A program made the translations under genes and the position numbers. The notes below the pieces were generated by a model. It saw only the letters and a list, made by a program, of their open reading frames with translations, was not told the origin of the DNA and made no database searches. Of a stretch of 64,000 nt of DNA, positions 7,830-15,766 are shown piece by piece (positions within the stretch are counted from its first letter, which is position 1; each line of letters opens with the position of its first letter). Origin of the DNA: Streptomyces sp. Act143 (lineage in GTDB: Bacteria; Actinomycetota; Actinomycetes; Streptomycetales; Streptomycetaceae). The DNA lies in contig NZ_QFRX01000009.1 of assembly GCF_003143935.1 (NCBI RefSeq), forward strand, positions 1 through 64,000, in the 5' to 3' direction.

Positions 7830-8303
7830 ATGAGCATTCGGATCGATGTGGTGGTGGGTCATCCGGTCGACGACGAGATGGAGAGGGTGCTCGGGCTGGC
7901 CGAGGCGGTCGGCGAGCCCGTTGATGTCACCCTTCTGCGGGAGGGGCGCGAGGAGGCCGATCGCGCGGTGCTGGTGCCCGCGGCCGTGCTGGCGCTCTGG
8001 GAGCACTGGGCGCCCACGGCGTACCCGAGGGGTGACGTCGAGGCGGTGGGCCAAGCCGTCGGGCGGGAGCCGGAGTTGGCCCACCCCGCGCGGTTCGGCG
8101 CGTTCACGCTGTTCCGGCGGCGCGCGGGAGGGCGTACGGCGGTGGCCCGGGGCGGCGTGGTGGTGGCCGAACTCCTGGACCCCGACGAGGCGTACTGGCT
8201 CCAGGAGAAGGCCCGCGATGCCCGCCAGGGGTTCATGGACCCCCGGCAGAAGGCCGCGTTCGAGGAGTTCCTCGCCCGGCAGGCGGACATCGACGATCAG
8301 TGA
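7830..8303 (+). CDS. Hypothetical protein
   Basis: A 157-residue soluble protein I cannot assign. It starts MSIRIDVVVGHPVDDEMERV and is rich in Glu, Arg and Ala, with no signal peptide or membrane segment. A central arginine/glycine strand (FRRRAGGRTAVARGG) precedes an acidic helical C-terminus ending EFLARQADIDDQ. Codon bias is strongly Streptomyces-like, so it is probably a real gene. ATG 7830 fits a leaderless transcript from the -10 at 7816-7821. It is convergent with the oxidoreductase at 8396-9085, separated by a hairpin. Confidence 0.75.
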   Translation: MSIRIDVVVGHPVDDEMERVLGLAEAVGEPVDVTLLREGREEADRAVLVPAAVLALWEHWAPTAYPRGDVEAVGQAVGREPELAHPARFGAFTLFRRRAGGRTAVARGGVVVAELLDPDEAYWLQEKARDARQGFMDPRQKAAFEEFLARQADIDDQ

Positions 8304-8323
8304 TGCCGCGTGAGGACGCCGCG

Positions 8324-8351
8324 GCCCCCGACGCGGAAGGCGATCGGGGGC
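8324..8351. terminator. Hairpin between convergent genes
   Basis: GCCCCCGA (8324-8331) and TCGGGGGC (8344-8351) form a perfect 8-bp stem with a 12-nt loop. It lies 20 bp after the stop at 8303 and 45 bp before the end of the convergent gene. Confidence 0.6.
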
Positions 8352-8395
8352 TGCCCGGTGCGGTGGCGGAAGGGCGAACCTAGCCCTGACGGGTT

Positions 8396-9085
8396 CTAGC
8401 GGGCGCCTTGGATATGGAAGTTGAAGTCGGCATGGCCGAGCGCGCCCATCAGGCGCAGCCACATCGGGAGCAGCATCTCGGTGCCCCGGGCGGTCTCGAT
8501 GCCGCCGAGGTCGATGACACTGGACTCGGGCCAGCCGAAGGAGGTCAGCATCTCGGTGACCTGCTTCTTGGCGCCGGTGTCCGCACCGGAGACGAACACA
8601 TTGTGCGCTCCGGCGACGCGCGCGGGTTCGACCATGACCAGGCAGTTCATGGTGTTGAGGGTCTTGACGACCCGCGCGTCGGGGAAGGCCCGCTGGATCT
8701 GCTCGCCAAGACTGTCGGTGTTGACGGGGTCGAGCGTGGGCGGCATGCCGGCGGAGAAGTCCAGCGGGTTGGCCACGTCGATGACCACCTTGCCCGCCAG
8801 GTTCGCACTGCCCGCCGCGTCCAGGGCCGTGAGGGCGGCGCCACCGGCGGTGGTGTTGATGACTGTCTCCCCGAATGCGGCGGCCTCGGCGAACGGCTTC
8901 AGCTGCACGTCCGCGTGGTCGGTGTGCCACGCGGCGAACGGCGGGGTGCCCATGGCGTCGGGCTCGGTGCGGGCGAGGGTGGCCTGCGGGTCACGGGTGC
9001 CGATGACCACCTCATGGCCGAGCGACGCGAGCTTGGCGGCGATCGTCCGGCCGACGATGCCGGTGCCGAGAACGGCGTAGCGCAT
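8396..9085 (-). CDS. NADPH-dependent F420 reductase-like oxidoreductase
   Basis: A 229-residue protein with an N-terminal dinucleotide-binding fold: MRYAVLGTGIVGRTIAAKLASLGHEV, then GTRDP, near residues 1-35 (glycine pattern GTGIVG). VVKTLNTMNCLVMV and the C-terminal LLPMWLRLMGALGHADFNFHI match the F420:NADPH oxidoreductase family, also found as NAD-binding proteins of unknown substrate. GGAAGGA lies upstream of ATG 9085. It likely transfers hydride between NADP(H) and F420 or another cofactor in the cytoplasm. No partner gene is nearby. Confidence 0.9.
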   Translation of the reverse strand: MRYAVLGTGIVGRTIAAKLASLGHEVVIGTRDPQATLARTEPDAMGTPPFAAWHTDHADVQLKPFAEAAAFGETVINTTAGGAALTALDAAGSANLAGKVVIDVANPLDFSAGMPPTLDPVNTDSLGEQIQRAFPDARVVKTLNTMNCLVMVEPARVAGAHNVFVSGADTGAKKQVTEMLTSFGWPESSVIDLGGIETARGTEMLLPMWLRLMGALGHADFNFHIQGAR

Positions 9086-9249
9086 GAGGACGGGTCCTTC
9101 CCGAACGTGGCAGGACGACGACGATGCGCCCGCCTTCAGGGGATGAACCTAGACCGAGTCGCCCGGTATTCCAATGTGTTGGACAAATCGCTCGCGACGG
9201 ACACGCCGCCGACGTCCACTACGGTCACGTCGGCGGCGGCCCGTACCCC

Positions 9250-9495
9250 TCACGCCGCCAGTGTCTTGTCCTCGTGCGTGGTGCTCCGGCTGTCAGTGCT
9301 GTACCGCTGGAGCAGCGCGTCCGCTGCGGCCAGCGCGTTCTCCACGGTACGGGCCCCCGTCAGTACACAGAGCGTGTACGTGGCGTCCTCCAGCGCGCGG
9401 CTGCAGGAGCGGCCGGCCGACGCGTCGTGCTCGATACGCGCATCGGCGAACCGCGCCAGCGCGGTACGCAGTTCTCTCTCAGCCGGAAGAATCAT
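9250..9495 (-). CDS. DUF5133 family small protein
   Basis: An 81-residue protein of a Streptomyces-specific family of unknown function. The conserved core is LEDATYTLCVLTGARTVENALAAAD, with the typical TLCV.TGTRT segment. The N-terminus MILPAERELRTALARFAD forms an amphipathic helix. ATG 9495 has AAGGGA six bases upstream; a GTG directly before it would be too close. Relatives often sit beside regulators. Here it lies alone between the F420-reductase-like gene and a TraB-like gene. Confidence 0.8.
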   Translation of the reverse strand: MILPAERELRTALARFADARIEHDASAGRSCSRALEDATYTLCVLTGARTVENALAAADALLQRYSTDSRSTTHEDKTLAA

Positions 9496-9626
9496 CACGA
9501 GTCCCTTCAGCCATCACCGGAACACAACCCGCCGCTCGGCCCCGAGTGCCGCCCGGCAGACCCCAAGTGCCCCGCCTGGAAGGATCTACGCCTCGCGCCT
9601 CGGCGTCGGCCGTGGTGGAGGCCTGC

Positions 9627-10328
9627 TTACGCCGGGACCATGACCGTCAGCCATTGCGCGTCGCGGGGGCGGTAGCCGTAACGGTCCATCAGGCCCGAGA
9701 CGATCGCCGGAACGTGACCGGCCCCGTAGACGACGGCCACTCGGATCGGCTCGTCGGCACGCTCCGCGTAGATCTCTCCGAGCGCGCCGAGCAGTCGTTC
9801 GTCGCGCCGGTCCGACATGGCGTGCCCGATCGGGTCGTCGGCCAGCATCTCCGCCCTCGGTGTCGTCGGCAGATCGTCGACCGCCACGTCCTCGTCCAGG
9901 AAGGCGCGCGGGCCGCGCACCGCGAACACCAGGCCCATCACGGGAGCCGCGACCATGAGGAGCAGGTACGTCCACCGCGGCAGCGTCTTCAGATCCGCGA
10001 TCGCCTCCGCCGCGGTCACGTCCGGATTGACGACCGGCACGGAGTCGGGAATCAGCAGGTCATGACGTTGCTCCTGCAAGCCGTTGCGCCGTCGCCGCGG
10101 GGCGAACCGGTAGGCGAGGGTGAGGGCGCTCACCCCTGCCGCACGCCCTCTGATGCCCTCCAGCACGATGAGGTCGCACTCTCCGAGTCTGCTGCGCACC
10201 TGGGAGTAGAAGGTCGGCGAGGCGACGTGCAGCATCGGGAAGATCACGAATTCGAGCGGCTTGTCCTTCCGCCGCATGGTGATCACGGCGGATCGGACGG
10301 CATACCCGGTCACCTCGATGATCTGCAT
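9627..10328 (-). CDS. TraB/GumN-like membrane-associated protein
   Basis: A 233-residue protein with features of the TraB/PrgY/GumN superfamily: LEFVIFPMLHVASPTFYSQV (first His), CDLIVLEGIRG (Glu), and a C-terminal GAGHVPAIVSGL with the second conserved His. WTYLLLMVAAPVMGLVFAV near residue 120 is a single membrane segment. The fold resembles ChaN/EreA-like metal-dependent esterases or peptidases, but activity is unproven. ATG 10328 is preceded by GGGGG six bases away. It shares a strand with, but is about 90 bp from, the response-regulator gene. Confidence 0.75.
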   Translation of the reverse strand: MQIIEVTGYAVRSAVITMRRKDKPLEFVIFPMLHVASPTFYSQVRSRLGECDLIVLEGIRGRAAGVSALTLAYRFAPRRRRNGLQEQRHDLLIPDSVPVVNPDVTAAEAIADLKTLPRWTYLLLMVAAPVMGLVFAVRGPRAFLDEDVAVDDLPTTPRAEMLADDPIGHAMSDRRDERLLGALGEIYAERADEPIRVAVVYGAGHVPAIVSGLMDRYGYRPRDAQWLTVMVPA

Positions 10329-10416
10329 CTCTGCCCCCGTACACCTCGGCCGTTCCCCTGGCACCCGTACCAGGACACGTGGCCGCCCCGGGCCGCGGTT
10401 CCCACCGGGAAGCCGG

Positions 10417-11052
10417 TCAGCGGCGGATGAGGCCGAGGCCGGCGGCGGCCGCGACGGCGGCCGTGCGGGAGTCGACGCCGAGCTTGGCGTAGGCGCGGGC
10501 CAGGTGGGACTTCACCGTGCCCTCGGTGAGGTGCAGTCGTCGGCCGATGGCCTGGTTGGACAGCCCCTCGGCGACCAGGGCCAGGACTTCCGTCTCGCGC
10601 CGGGTCAGCGTGGTGCCGGGGGTGCGCAACCGGTTCATGAGCCGCTCCGCGACCGCCGGGGCCAGGGTGGTGCGCCCGGCCGCGGCGGTGCGCACGGCGG
10701 CGGCCAGGTCCTCGGGCGGGGCGTCCTTCAGGAGGTACCCGGTCGCGCCCGCCTCGATGGCGGGCAGCGTGTCCGCGTCGGAGTCGTAGGTGGTGACGAT
10801 CAGCACGCGCGGAGCATCCGGCCGCGCGGTGATCCGCGCGGTCGCCTCGGCCCCGTTCATGCCCTTGCCGAACTGCAGGTCCATGAGGACGACGTCGATG
10901 TCACCGACGCCGGCCCGCTCTACGGCGTCCTCGGCGGTGGCCGCCTCGGCAGCCACCACCAGGCCGGGTTCGGTCTCCAGCACAGCGCGCAGCCCGGCCC
11001 GGACCACGGGGTGGTCGTCGGCCAGCAGGAGGCGGATGGGGGCGTCGGTCAT
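10417..11052 (-). CDS. NarL/LuxR-type response regulator
   Basis: A 211-residue two-component response regulator. The receiver domain has DDHPVVRAG (acidic pair at 12-13), phospho-acceptor Asp58 in VVLMDLQFG, and LLKDA with the conserved Lys. The C-terminal LuxR helix-turn-helix is LTRRETEVLALVAEGLSNQAIG, then LHLTEGTVKSHLARAYAKLG. Its ATG overlaps the stop of the upstream kinase gene (ATGA, 11049-11052), so the two are translationally coupled partners. The divergent FtsX-type ABC transporter at 12916-14708 is the likely target. Confidence 0.96.
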   Translation of the reverse strand: MTDAPIRLLLADDHPVVRAGLRAVLETEPGLVVAAEAATAEDAVERAGVGDIDVVLMDLQFGKGMNGAEATARITARPDAPRVLIVTTYDSDADTLPAIEAGATGYLLKDAPPEDLAAAVRTAAAGRTTLAPAVAERLMNRLRTPGTTLTRRETEVLALVAEGLSNQAIGRRLHLTEGTVKSHLARAYAKLGVDSRTAAVAAAAGLGLIRR

Positions 11053-12743
11053 GGGCGGGCGCCGGTCTTGAGTCCGGGCGTGGGTGAGGGCGGGGGCGGG
11101 GGTGAGGTCGGGGGCTGAGGGCCGGGCGGGGGCGGGGGCTGAGGGCCGGGCGGGGGTTGAGGTGCGGGCGGGGGTTGAGGTGCGGGCGGGGGTTGAGGCG
11201 TCGGCTCAGGCGCGGGCGCGGGCTCAAGAGCCGTCGCGGGCTTGGACACAGACTCGGCAGCGGGCTCAACCTCAGCCGTGGTCTCTGCCTCCGCCTCGGG
11301 ATCGGGCTCGGGCTCGGGCTGGACCTCGGGCTGAGTCGGCGGAACCACCACGGGCTCCCGCTCGACCACACCCTCCCGCTCAGCCTCAGTCTCTGCCTCT
11401 GCCTCTGCCTCTGCCTCTGCCTCTGCCTCTGCCTCTGCCTCTGCCTCTGCCTCTGCCACGGTCCCCGGCGCAACCAGGGACTCCCCCTCGACGCCCTCCC
11501 GCTCGACCGCGTTCTCGGGCTCGGCTTCCGGCTGTGACGCCTCGGGCGCGATGGGTGGTGCGAGCGGGAGCCGGGCGGTCAGTGTCGTGCCCTGGTCGGG
11601 GGTCGAGTCGATGGTCAGGGTGCCGCCCAGCGCGTGCATGCGGGTGCGCATCGCGGCCAGTCCGAAGCCGCCGCCCTCGGAGTTCGGGCCGGTGAGGCGG
11701 CCGGGGTCGAAGCCGGTGCCGTCGTCGACGACGGCGAGGGTGACGTCGCCTGCGCCGTAGGCGAGGGTGATCGAGCTCGTCGTGGCGCGGGCATGACGGA
11801 CGGTGTTCCCGAGCGCCGACTGGGCGATGCGCAGCAGGGCGACCTCGTGCTCGGTGGGCAGGGGGGCCGGGTCGCCGGTGAGGTGGAAGCGGGTGGTGAG
11901 CGGGTGGCGGGCGTCGGTGGTGGCGCACAGCCGTTCCAGGGCCCCGGCCAACGTCGTGCCGTCCAGCGCGGGCGGGGTGAGGGCGGCGACGAAGCGACGG
12001 GCCTCGGCGAGGTCGTCCAGGGCCGCCTGGCGGGCCGCCACCACATGGCGGACGGCCAGTTCGGGCCGGTCGGGCAGGGCGCGCTCGGCGGCGTGCAGCA
12101 GCAGTTGGATGCTGGACAGTCCCTGGGCGAGGGTGTCGTGGATCTCGCGCGCCAGGCGTTCGCGTTCCGCCAGAACGCCGGCGGTGTGCTGGGCCCGGGC
12201 CAGATCGGCACGGGTCGTGGTGAGCTCCTCGATCAGGCGCCTGCGCCGTTCGCTCTCCTGGTACAGGGCCTCGTACCCCCACACCACGGCCACCGCGACG
12301 GCGGCCCCGAGAGCCGGTCCGATGGCCATGGCCGGGCTGAAGGAGCCCTGATGCGCCGCGAAGGCGGTGATCGCGGCCAGCGCGGTCGCCGTCACGGCGA
12401 GCAGCGCGGGACGTCGCGGCAGCAGGTGGAGCTGGAGGAAGTAGAGCGGGAAGGCGACCCATACGGCGTCGCCGGTCAGGGCCAGCAGCACCAGCCACGC
12501 CCCGCCCACCGCGGCCAGCCAGCAGCCTGCCGCCCGCCGCGAGACGCGCACCCGGGGCAGCATCGGCCCCACCGCGTACAGCAGTGCGCACAGCGCCGCC
12601 ACGGCGACGATCGGTACGGCGCGCGTGCTGCTGTCGGCCACGGCCCGGGCGGCGGCCAGGGCGAGCAGCCCGACGGTCAGCAGGTGCAGGCACCAGGTCA
12701 GGGCGCGGGTGGTCGGCGTGGGAGCGGGGGCGGCGGAGTTCAC
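11049..12743 (-). CDS. Sensor histidine kinase with repetitive C-terminal tail
   Basis: A 564-residue NarX/DesK-type kinase. About six hydrophobic segments span residues 15-165. HisKA_3 follows: EREHLAREIHDTLAQGL-type box with phospho-acceptor His202. The HATPase domain ends near residue 400 (DDGTGFDPGRL, GGGFGLAAMRTR). The family normally stops here. This protein continues for about 164 residues: acidic, then ten Glu-Ala pairs coded by a GCCTCT hexanucleotide array, then a Glu/Pro/Gln/Pro-rich end. The GTG start has GGAAG upstream. It overlaps the response regulator by ATGA. Confidence 0.93.
   Translation of the reverse strand: MNSAAPAPTPTTRALTWCLHLLTVGLLALAAARAVADSSTRAVPIVAVAALCALLYAVGPMLPRVRVSRRAAGCWLAAVGGAWLVLLALTGDAVWVAFPLYFLQLHLLPRRPALLAVTATALAAITAFAAHQGSFSPAMAIGPALGAAVAVAVVWGYEALYQESERRRRLIEELTTTRADLARAQHTAGVLAERERLAREIHDTLAQGLSSIQLLLHAAERALPDRPELAVRHVVAARQAALDDLAEARRFVAALTPPALDGTTLAGALERLCATTDARHPLTTRFHLTGDPAPLPTEHEVALLRIAQSALGNTVRHARATTSSITLAYGAGDVTLAVVDDGTGFDPGRLTGPNSEGGGFGLAAMRTRMHALGGTLTIDSTPDQGTTLTARLPLAPPIAPEASQPEAEPENAVEREGVEGESLVAPGTVAEAEAEAEAEAEAEAEAEAEAETEAEREGVVEREPVVVPPTQPEVQPEPEPDPEAEAETTAEVEPAAESVSKPATALEPAPAPEPTPQPPPAPQPPPAPQPPPGPQPPPPPGPQPPTSPPPPPSPTPGLKTGARP
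11395..11454. repeat. Hexanucleotide microsatellite inside the kinase gene
   Basis: Ten perfect tandem copies of GCCTCT (plus strand) encode Glu-Ala dipeptides on the minus strand. Changes in copy number keep the reading frame and alter only tail length. Confidence 0.9.
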
Positions 12744-12915
12744 AGTGCTTCCAGGTTAAGGAAGCCGAGGCCGGGTCGGCCTCCATCGAAAGTTACAACC
12801 CGGGTGTCGCCTTCCGATCCGCGGAGTGCTCTCCCACGCCAGAGGCGCGCGCTGGGTGCCCTCGGCGACGGTGGAGCTCGTCCGTTTCCACCACCGCAAA
12901 GGACAGGCCGGGACC

Positions 12916-14004
12916 GTGTTCGTCGCCTGGAGAGACCTGAAGTTCGCCAAGGGGCGGTTCGCCCTGATGGGGACCGTCGTCGTGCTCGTCACCCTGCTGG
13001 TCGGGCTGTTGTCCGGACTGACCGCCGGGCTGAGCCGGCAGAACATCTCCGCGATCACCGGCCTGCCCGCCGACAGGATCGCCTTCGGCGCCTCCGGGGC
13101 CGGGAGCGACCTGTCGTACGCGGGCTCCACGGTGACGGAGCAGCAGTGGCGGCGGTGGGCCGGGACGCCCGGTGTCAGCAGCGCCGAACCCCTCGGCATC
13201 ACCACCACGCGGGCCACCACCGGTGACCGCAGCGCCGGTGTCAGTGTCTTCGGTGTCACTCCCGGCTCCCGTCTGGCCCCGGACGGCGACAAGCTCGGGA
13301 ACCGGTCCGCAGTGCTGTCCGTGCCGGCCGCCGACGCCCTCGGGGTACGGCCCGGGGACGAGTTCGTCCTGGCAGGGCAGCGGGTGACGGTGGCCGCCGT
13401 ACGCGGTGACGCCTCCTTCAGCCATGTCCCGGTCGTGTGGACCGGCCTCGGCCTGTGGCGGAAGGCGGCACCGCCGGCCGGGGCGGGCGGTGGTCCGACG
13501 GCGACCGTGATCGCGCTGACCACCGGCTCCGGCACCGACGTGTCGGCCACCGACCGGGCCGTCGGCACCACCACGGTCACCAAGGACGACTCCCTGTCGG
13601 CGATCGGCTCCTACACCTCGGAGAACGGCTCGCTCCAGCTCATGCGCGGGTTCCTGTTCGCCATCTCCACCCTGGTCGTCGGAGCGTTCTTCACCGTCTG
13701 GACCATTCAGCGCAGTGCCGATGTCGCCGTGCTCAAGGCTCTCGGCGCCTCCACCGGCCATCTGCTGAAGGACGCTCTCGGTCAGGCCGTCGTCCTCCTC
13801 GTCGGGGGCACCCTGGCCGGCACCGGCATCGCCGCCGGCGTCGGCGCCCTCGTCGCCGGCTCGACGGTGCCCTTCGTCCTGACCCCAGCCACCGTCCTCG
13901 TACCGGCCGCGGTGATGGTCCTGCTCGGCGCGCTCGGGTCGGCCCTGTCCATCCGCCGGATCACCTCCGTCGACCCGCTGACCGCCCTGGGGAGCGCCCG
14001 ATGA
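12916..14004 (+). CDS. ABC transporter permease, FtsX/MacB-like
   Basis: A 362-residue permease. The first membrane helix is at FALMGTVVVLVTLLVGLLSG (residues 15-35), then an extracytoplasmic domain of about 190 residues, then three helices from FAISTLVVGAFFTVWTI to the C-terminus, which ends RRITSVDPLTALGSAR as in FtsX-type proteins. The GTG at 12916 begins VFVAWRDLKFAKGRF, the usual start of Streptomyces relatives; in-frame GTGs at 12826 and 12856 would add a non-hydrophobic leader. The stop overlaps the ATPase start by ATGA. It lies divergent to the kinase/regulator pair, a typical antibiotic- or envelope-stress arrangement. Confidence 0.9.
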   Translation: MFVAWRDLKFAKGRFALMGTVVVLVTLLVGLLSGLTAGLSRQNISAITGLPADRIAFGASGAGSDLSYAGSTVTEQQWRRWAGTPGVSSAEPLGITTTRATTGDRSAGVSVFGVTPGSRLAPDGDKLGNRSAVLSVPAADALGVRPGDEFVLAGQRVTVAAVRGDASFSHVPVVWTGLGLWRKAAPPAGAGGGPTATVIALTTGSGTDVSATDRAVGTTTVTKDDSLSAIGSYTSENGSLQLMRGFLFAISTLVVGAFFTVWTIQRSADVAVLKALGASTGHLLKDALGQAVVLLVGGTLAGTGIAAGVGALVAGSTVPFVLTPATVLVPAAVMVLLGALGSALSIRRITSVDPLTALGSAR

Positions 14005-14708
14005 GCCTGCGTCTGACCGACATCACCCTCACCTACCCGGACGGCGACGGCCGTCTGACCGCTCTCGACCGCGTCACCCTGGACGTGCCCAGGGCGAGCC
14101 TGACCGCTGTGGTCGGCCCCTCCGGGTCCGGCAAGTCCAGCCTGCTGGCCGTCGCCGCCACGCTCGTCACCCCCGACTCCGGGACGGTCACGATCGACGG
14201 GACCACCACCACCGGCATGACCCGCGGCCAACTCACCGACCTGCGCCGCCACAAGATCGGCATCGTGTTCCAGCAGCCCAATCTCCTCCCCTCCCTGACC
14301 GCCGCGGAACAGCTCCAGGTCATGGCGCACATCGACGGCCGCTCCCCCAGGAAGGCCCGGGACCGGGCGGAGCGGCTGCTCGACGCGGTGGGCCTCGGCG
14401 GCCATGCGCATCGCCGGCCGCACCAGCTCTCGGGCGGTCAGCGGCAGCGCGTCAACATCGCCCGTGCGCTGATGAACGACCCGACCGTCCTTCTGGTCGA
14501 CGAGCCCACGAGCGCGCTGGACCACGAGAGCGGCGCCGCCGTCGTCGACCTGCTGACCCGCCTCACCCGGCGGGGCGGCACGTCGACGGTCGTGGTCACC
14601 CATGACCGCACCCACCTCGGTACCGCCGACCGGGTCGTCGAGGTCCACGACGGGCGCATCACGGGGCAGCACGGGGCACAGGTGGTCCCGGTCGGCCGGA
14701 TCGACTAA
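14001..14708 (+). CDS. ABC transporter ATP-binding protein, MacB/LolD-like
   Basis: A 235-residue ATPase that pairs with the preceding permease. Walker A is GPSGSGKSS (39-47), the Q-loop is in FQQPNLLPSLT, the signature is LSGGQRQRVNIARAL near 143, Walker B and D-loop are LLVDEPTSALDHE, and the switch His is in VVVTHD. The ATG at 14001 overlaps the permease stop, so the proteins are co-translated. This family powers mechanotransmission-type efflux or lipoprotein release rather than classical import. Confidence 0.95.
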   Translation: MSLRLTDITLTYPDGDGRLTALDRVTLDVPRASLTAVVGPSGSGKSSLLAVAATLVTPDSGTVTIDGTTTTGMTRGQLTDLRRHKIGIVFQQPNLLPSLTAAEQLQVMAHIDGRSPRKARDRAERLLDAVGLGGHAHRRPHQLSGGQRQRVNIARALMNDPTVLLVDEPTSALDHESGAAVVDLLTRLTRRGGTSTVVVTHDRTHLGTADRVVEVHDGRITGQHGAQVVPVGRID

Positions 14709-14886
14709 AGTCCTTCGCCGTGAACACCGGAACGGCCTTGCGCCACACACGGATTGGCCACCCGGTGGTGGACTGATCGCACGGCGGGTGCGCAGCAGGC
14801 ACCCCCTCGGTTCGGCTCGTGGACCTCCCGGCGCTCGTGCGCCGCGAGTCCGCTCTCCATGCCGAACACAGAATGAGGTCGACCGA

Positions 14887-15261
14887 GTGACAGTCTCCTT
14901 CAACCACACCATCATCGCCGCCAAGGACCGCCATGCCTCGGCGCGCTTCTTCCGCGAACTGCTGGAAGTACCCGAAGCGCCGTCCTGGGGTCCGTTCGTC
15001 AACATCCAGCTCCCCGACGGCGTGCTGCTGCAGTTCGCCGAGCCGCCGGTGGAGATCCAGATGCAGCATTACGCGTTCCTGATCGACGACGAGCTGTTCG
15101 ATCGGGCGTACCGGCGGCTCTGCGACCAGGGCGTCGAGCACTGGGCCGATCCGCAGATGCGGCACCCGGGCGAGATCAATCACGAGCACGGCGGTCGCGG
15201 GGTGTACTTCAAGGACCCCGCCGGTCACGCGATCGAGTTGCTCACCCGCCCGTACCTGTAG
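14887..15261 (+). CDS. VOC family (glyoxalase-like) protein
   Basis: A 124-residue single-unit vicinal-oxygen-chelate protein. It starts FNHTIIAAKDRHASARFFRE, the usual first betaalpha unit with a metal His. VEIQMQHYAFLIDD and GRGVYFKDPAGHAIELLTR carry the later ligand positions (His in the YAF strand, Glu in IELL). It may be an enzyme or a metallothiol/bleomycin-type resistance protein; the substrate is unknown. It begins with GTG at 14887, with GAGG about 10 nt upstream. It is probably monocistronic. Confidence 0.88.
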   Translation: MTVSFNHTIIAAKDRHASARFFRELLEVPEAPSWGPFVNIQLPDGVLLQFAEPPVEIQMQHYAFLIDDELFDRAYRRLCDQGVEHWADPQMRHPGEINHEHGGRGVYFKDPAGHAIELLTRPYL

Positions 15262-15766
15262 CCGGGGCGGAGCCTGGTCGGGCCCGCGTGCTGCGCTGCC
15301 CGGCCGGGCGACCGGCTGAACCCGGTCATGGGTGAGCCCGTCAGCCGTCAGGGATGCCGTGTCCGCCGAGGGCGGGCACGGTCTTCTTCGGGGTGCTTCT
15401 TCGGGGTGCTTCTTCGGCGTGCTTCTTCGGCGTGCTTCTTCGGCGTGCTTCTTCGGCGTGCTTCTTCGCCATGCTGATGCAGTTCATGGCCGTTTCCGGG
15501 CTCTCCTTCGCCGGTTTGCAGTACCTGCGACCCATCCTGGACCACGGCCCGTCGGCGACCACGGCCGCCATATTACTGAACCGTAACCTTCCGGCGGCTA
15601 CCCCCGGTAACCCACCCGACGCTACCGTCCTGACACTTCGTCTAAGAGTGGCAGCCGGAACAGCGGTGGGACGACCGCCTCCGCATGCCCGCGCCCCGCC
15701 CGACCGGCCCGTCAAGTGACCGAGCCGCACCAGGAGCTCGGCCTCCCCCTTCTCCGGAGGTCCCGC
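15262..15766. other. 505-bp region with 13-bp tandem repeats and an AT-rich promoter-like segment
   Basis: The left part carries the 13-bp repeat array at 15384-15474. A short frame on the minus strand through it (15341-15487, 48 residues, MNCISMAKKHAEEARRRS...) encodes a very basic repeat peptide. It has no good ribosome site, so I do not call it a gene. Around 15568-15600 the sequence is unusually AT-rich (catattactgaaccgtaacc) and is probably the lipase promoter region. Confidence 0.5.
15384..15474. repeat. 13-bp tandem repeat, seven copies
   Basis: Seven head-to-tail copies of TTCTTCGG(G/C)GTGC: two with GGGG, four with GGCG, and a last diverged copy TTCTTCGCCATGC. There is no spacer between copies. 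Confidence 0.95.
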
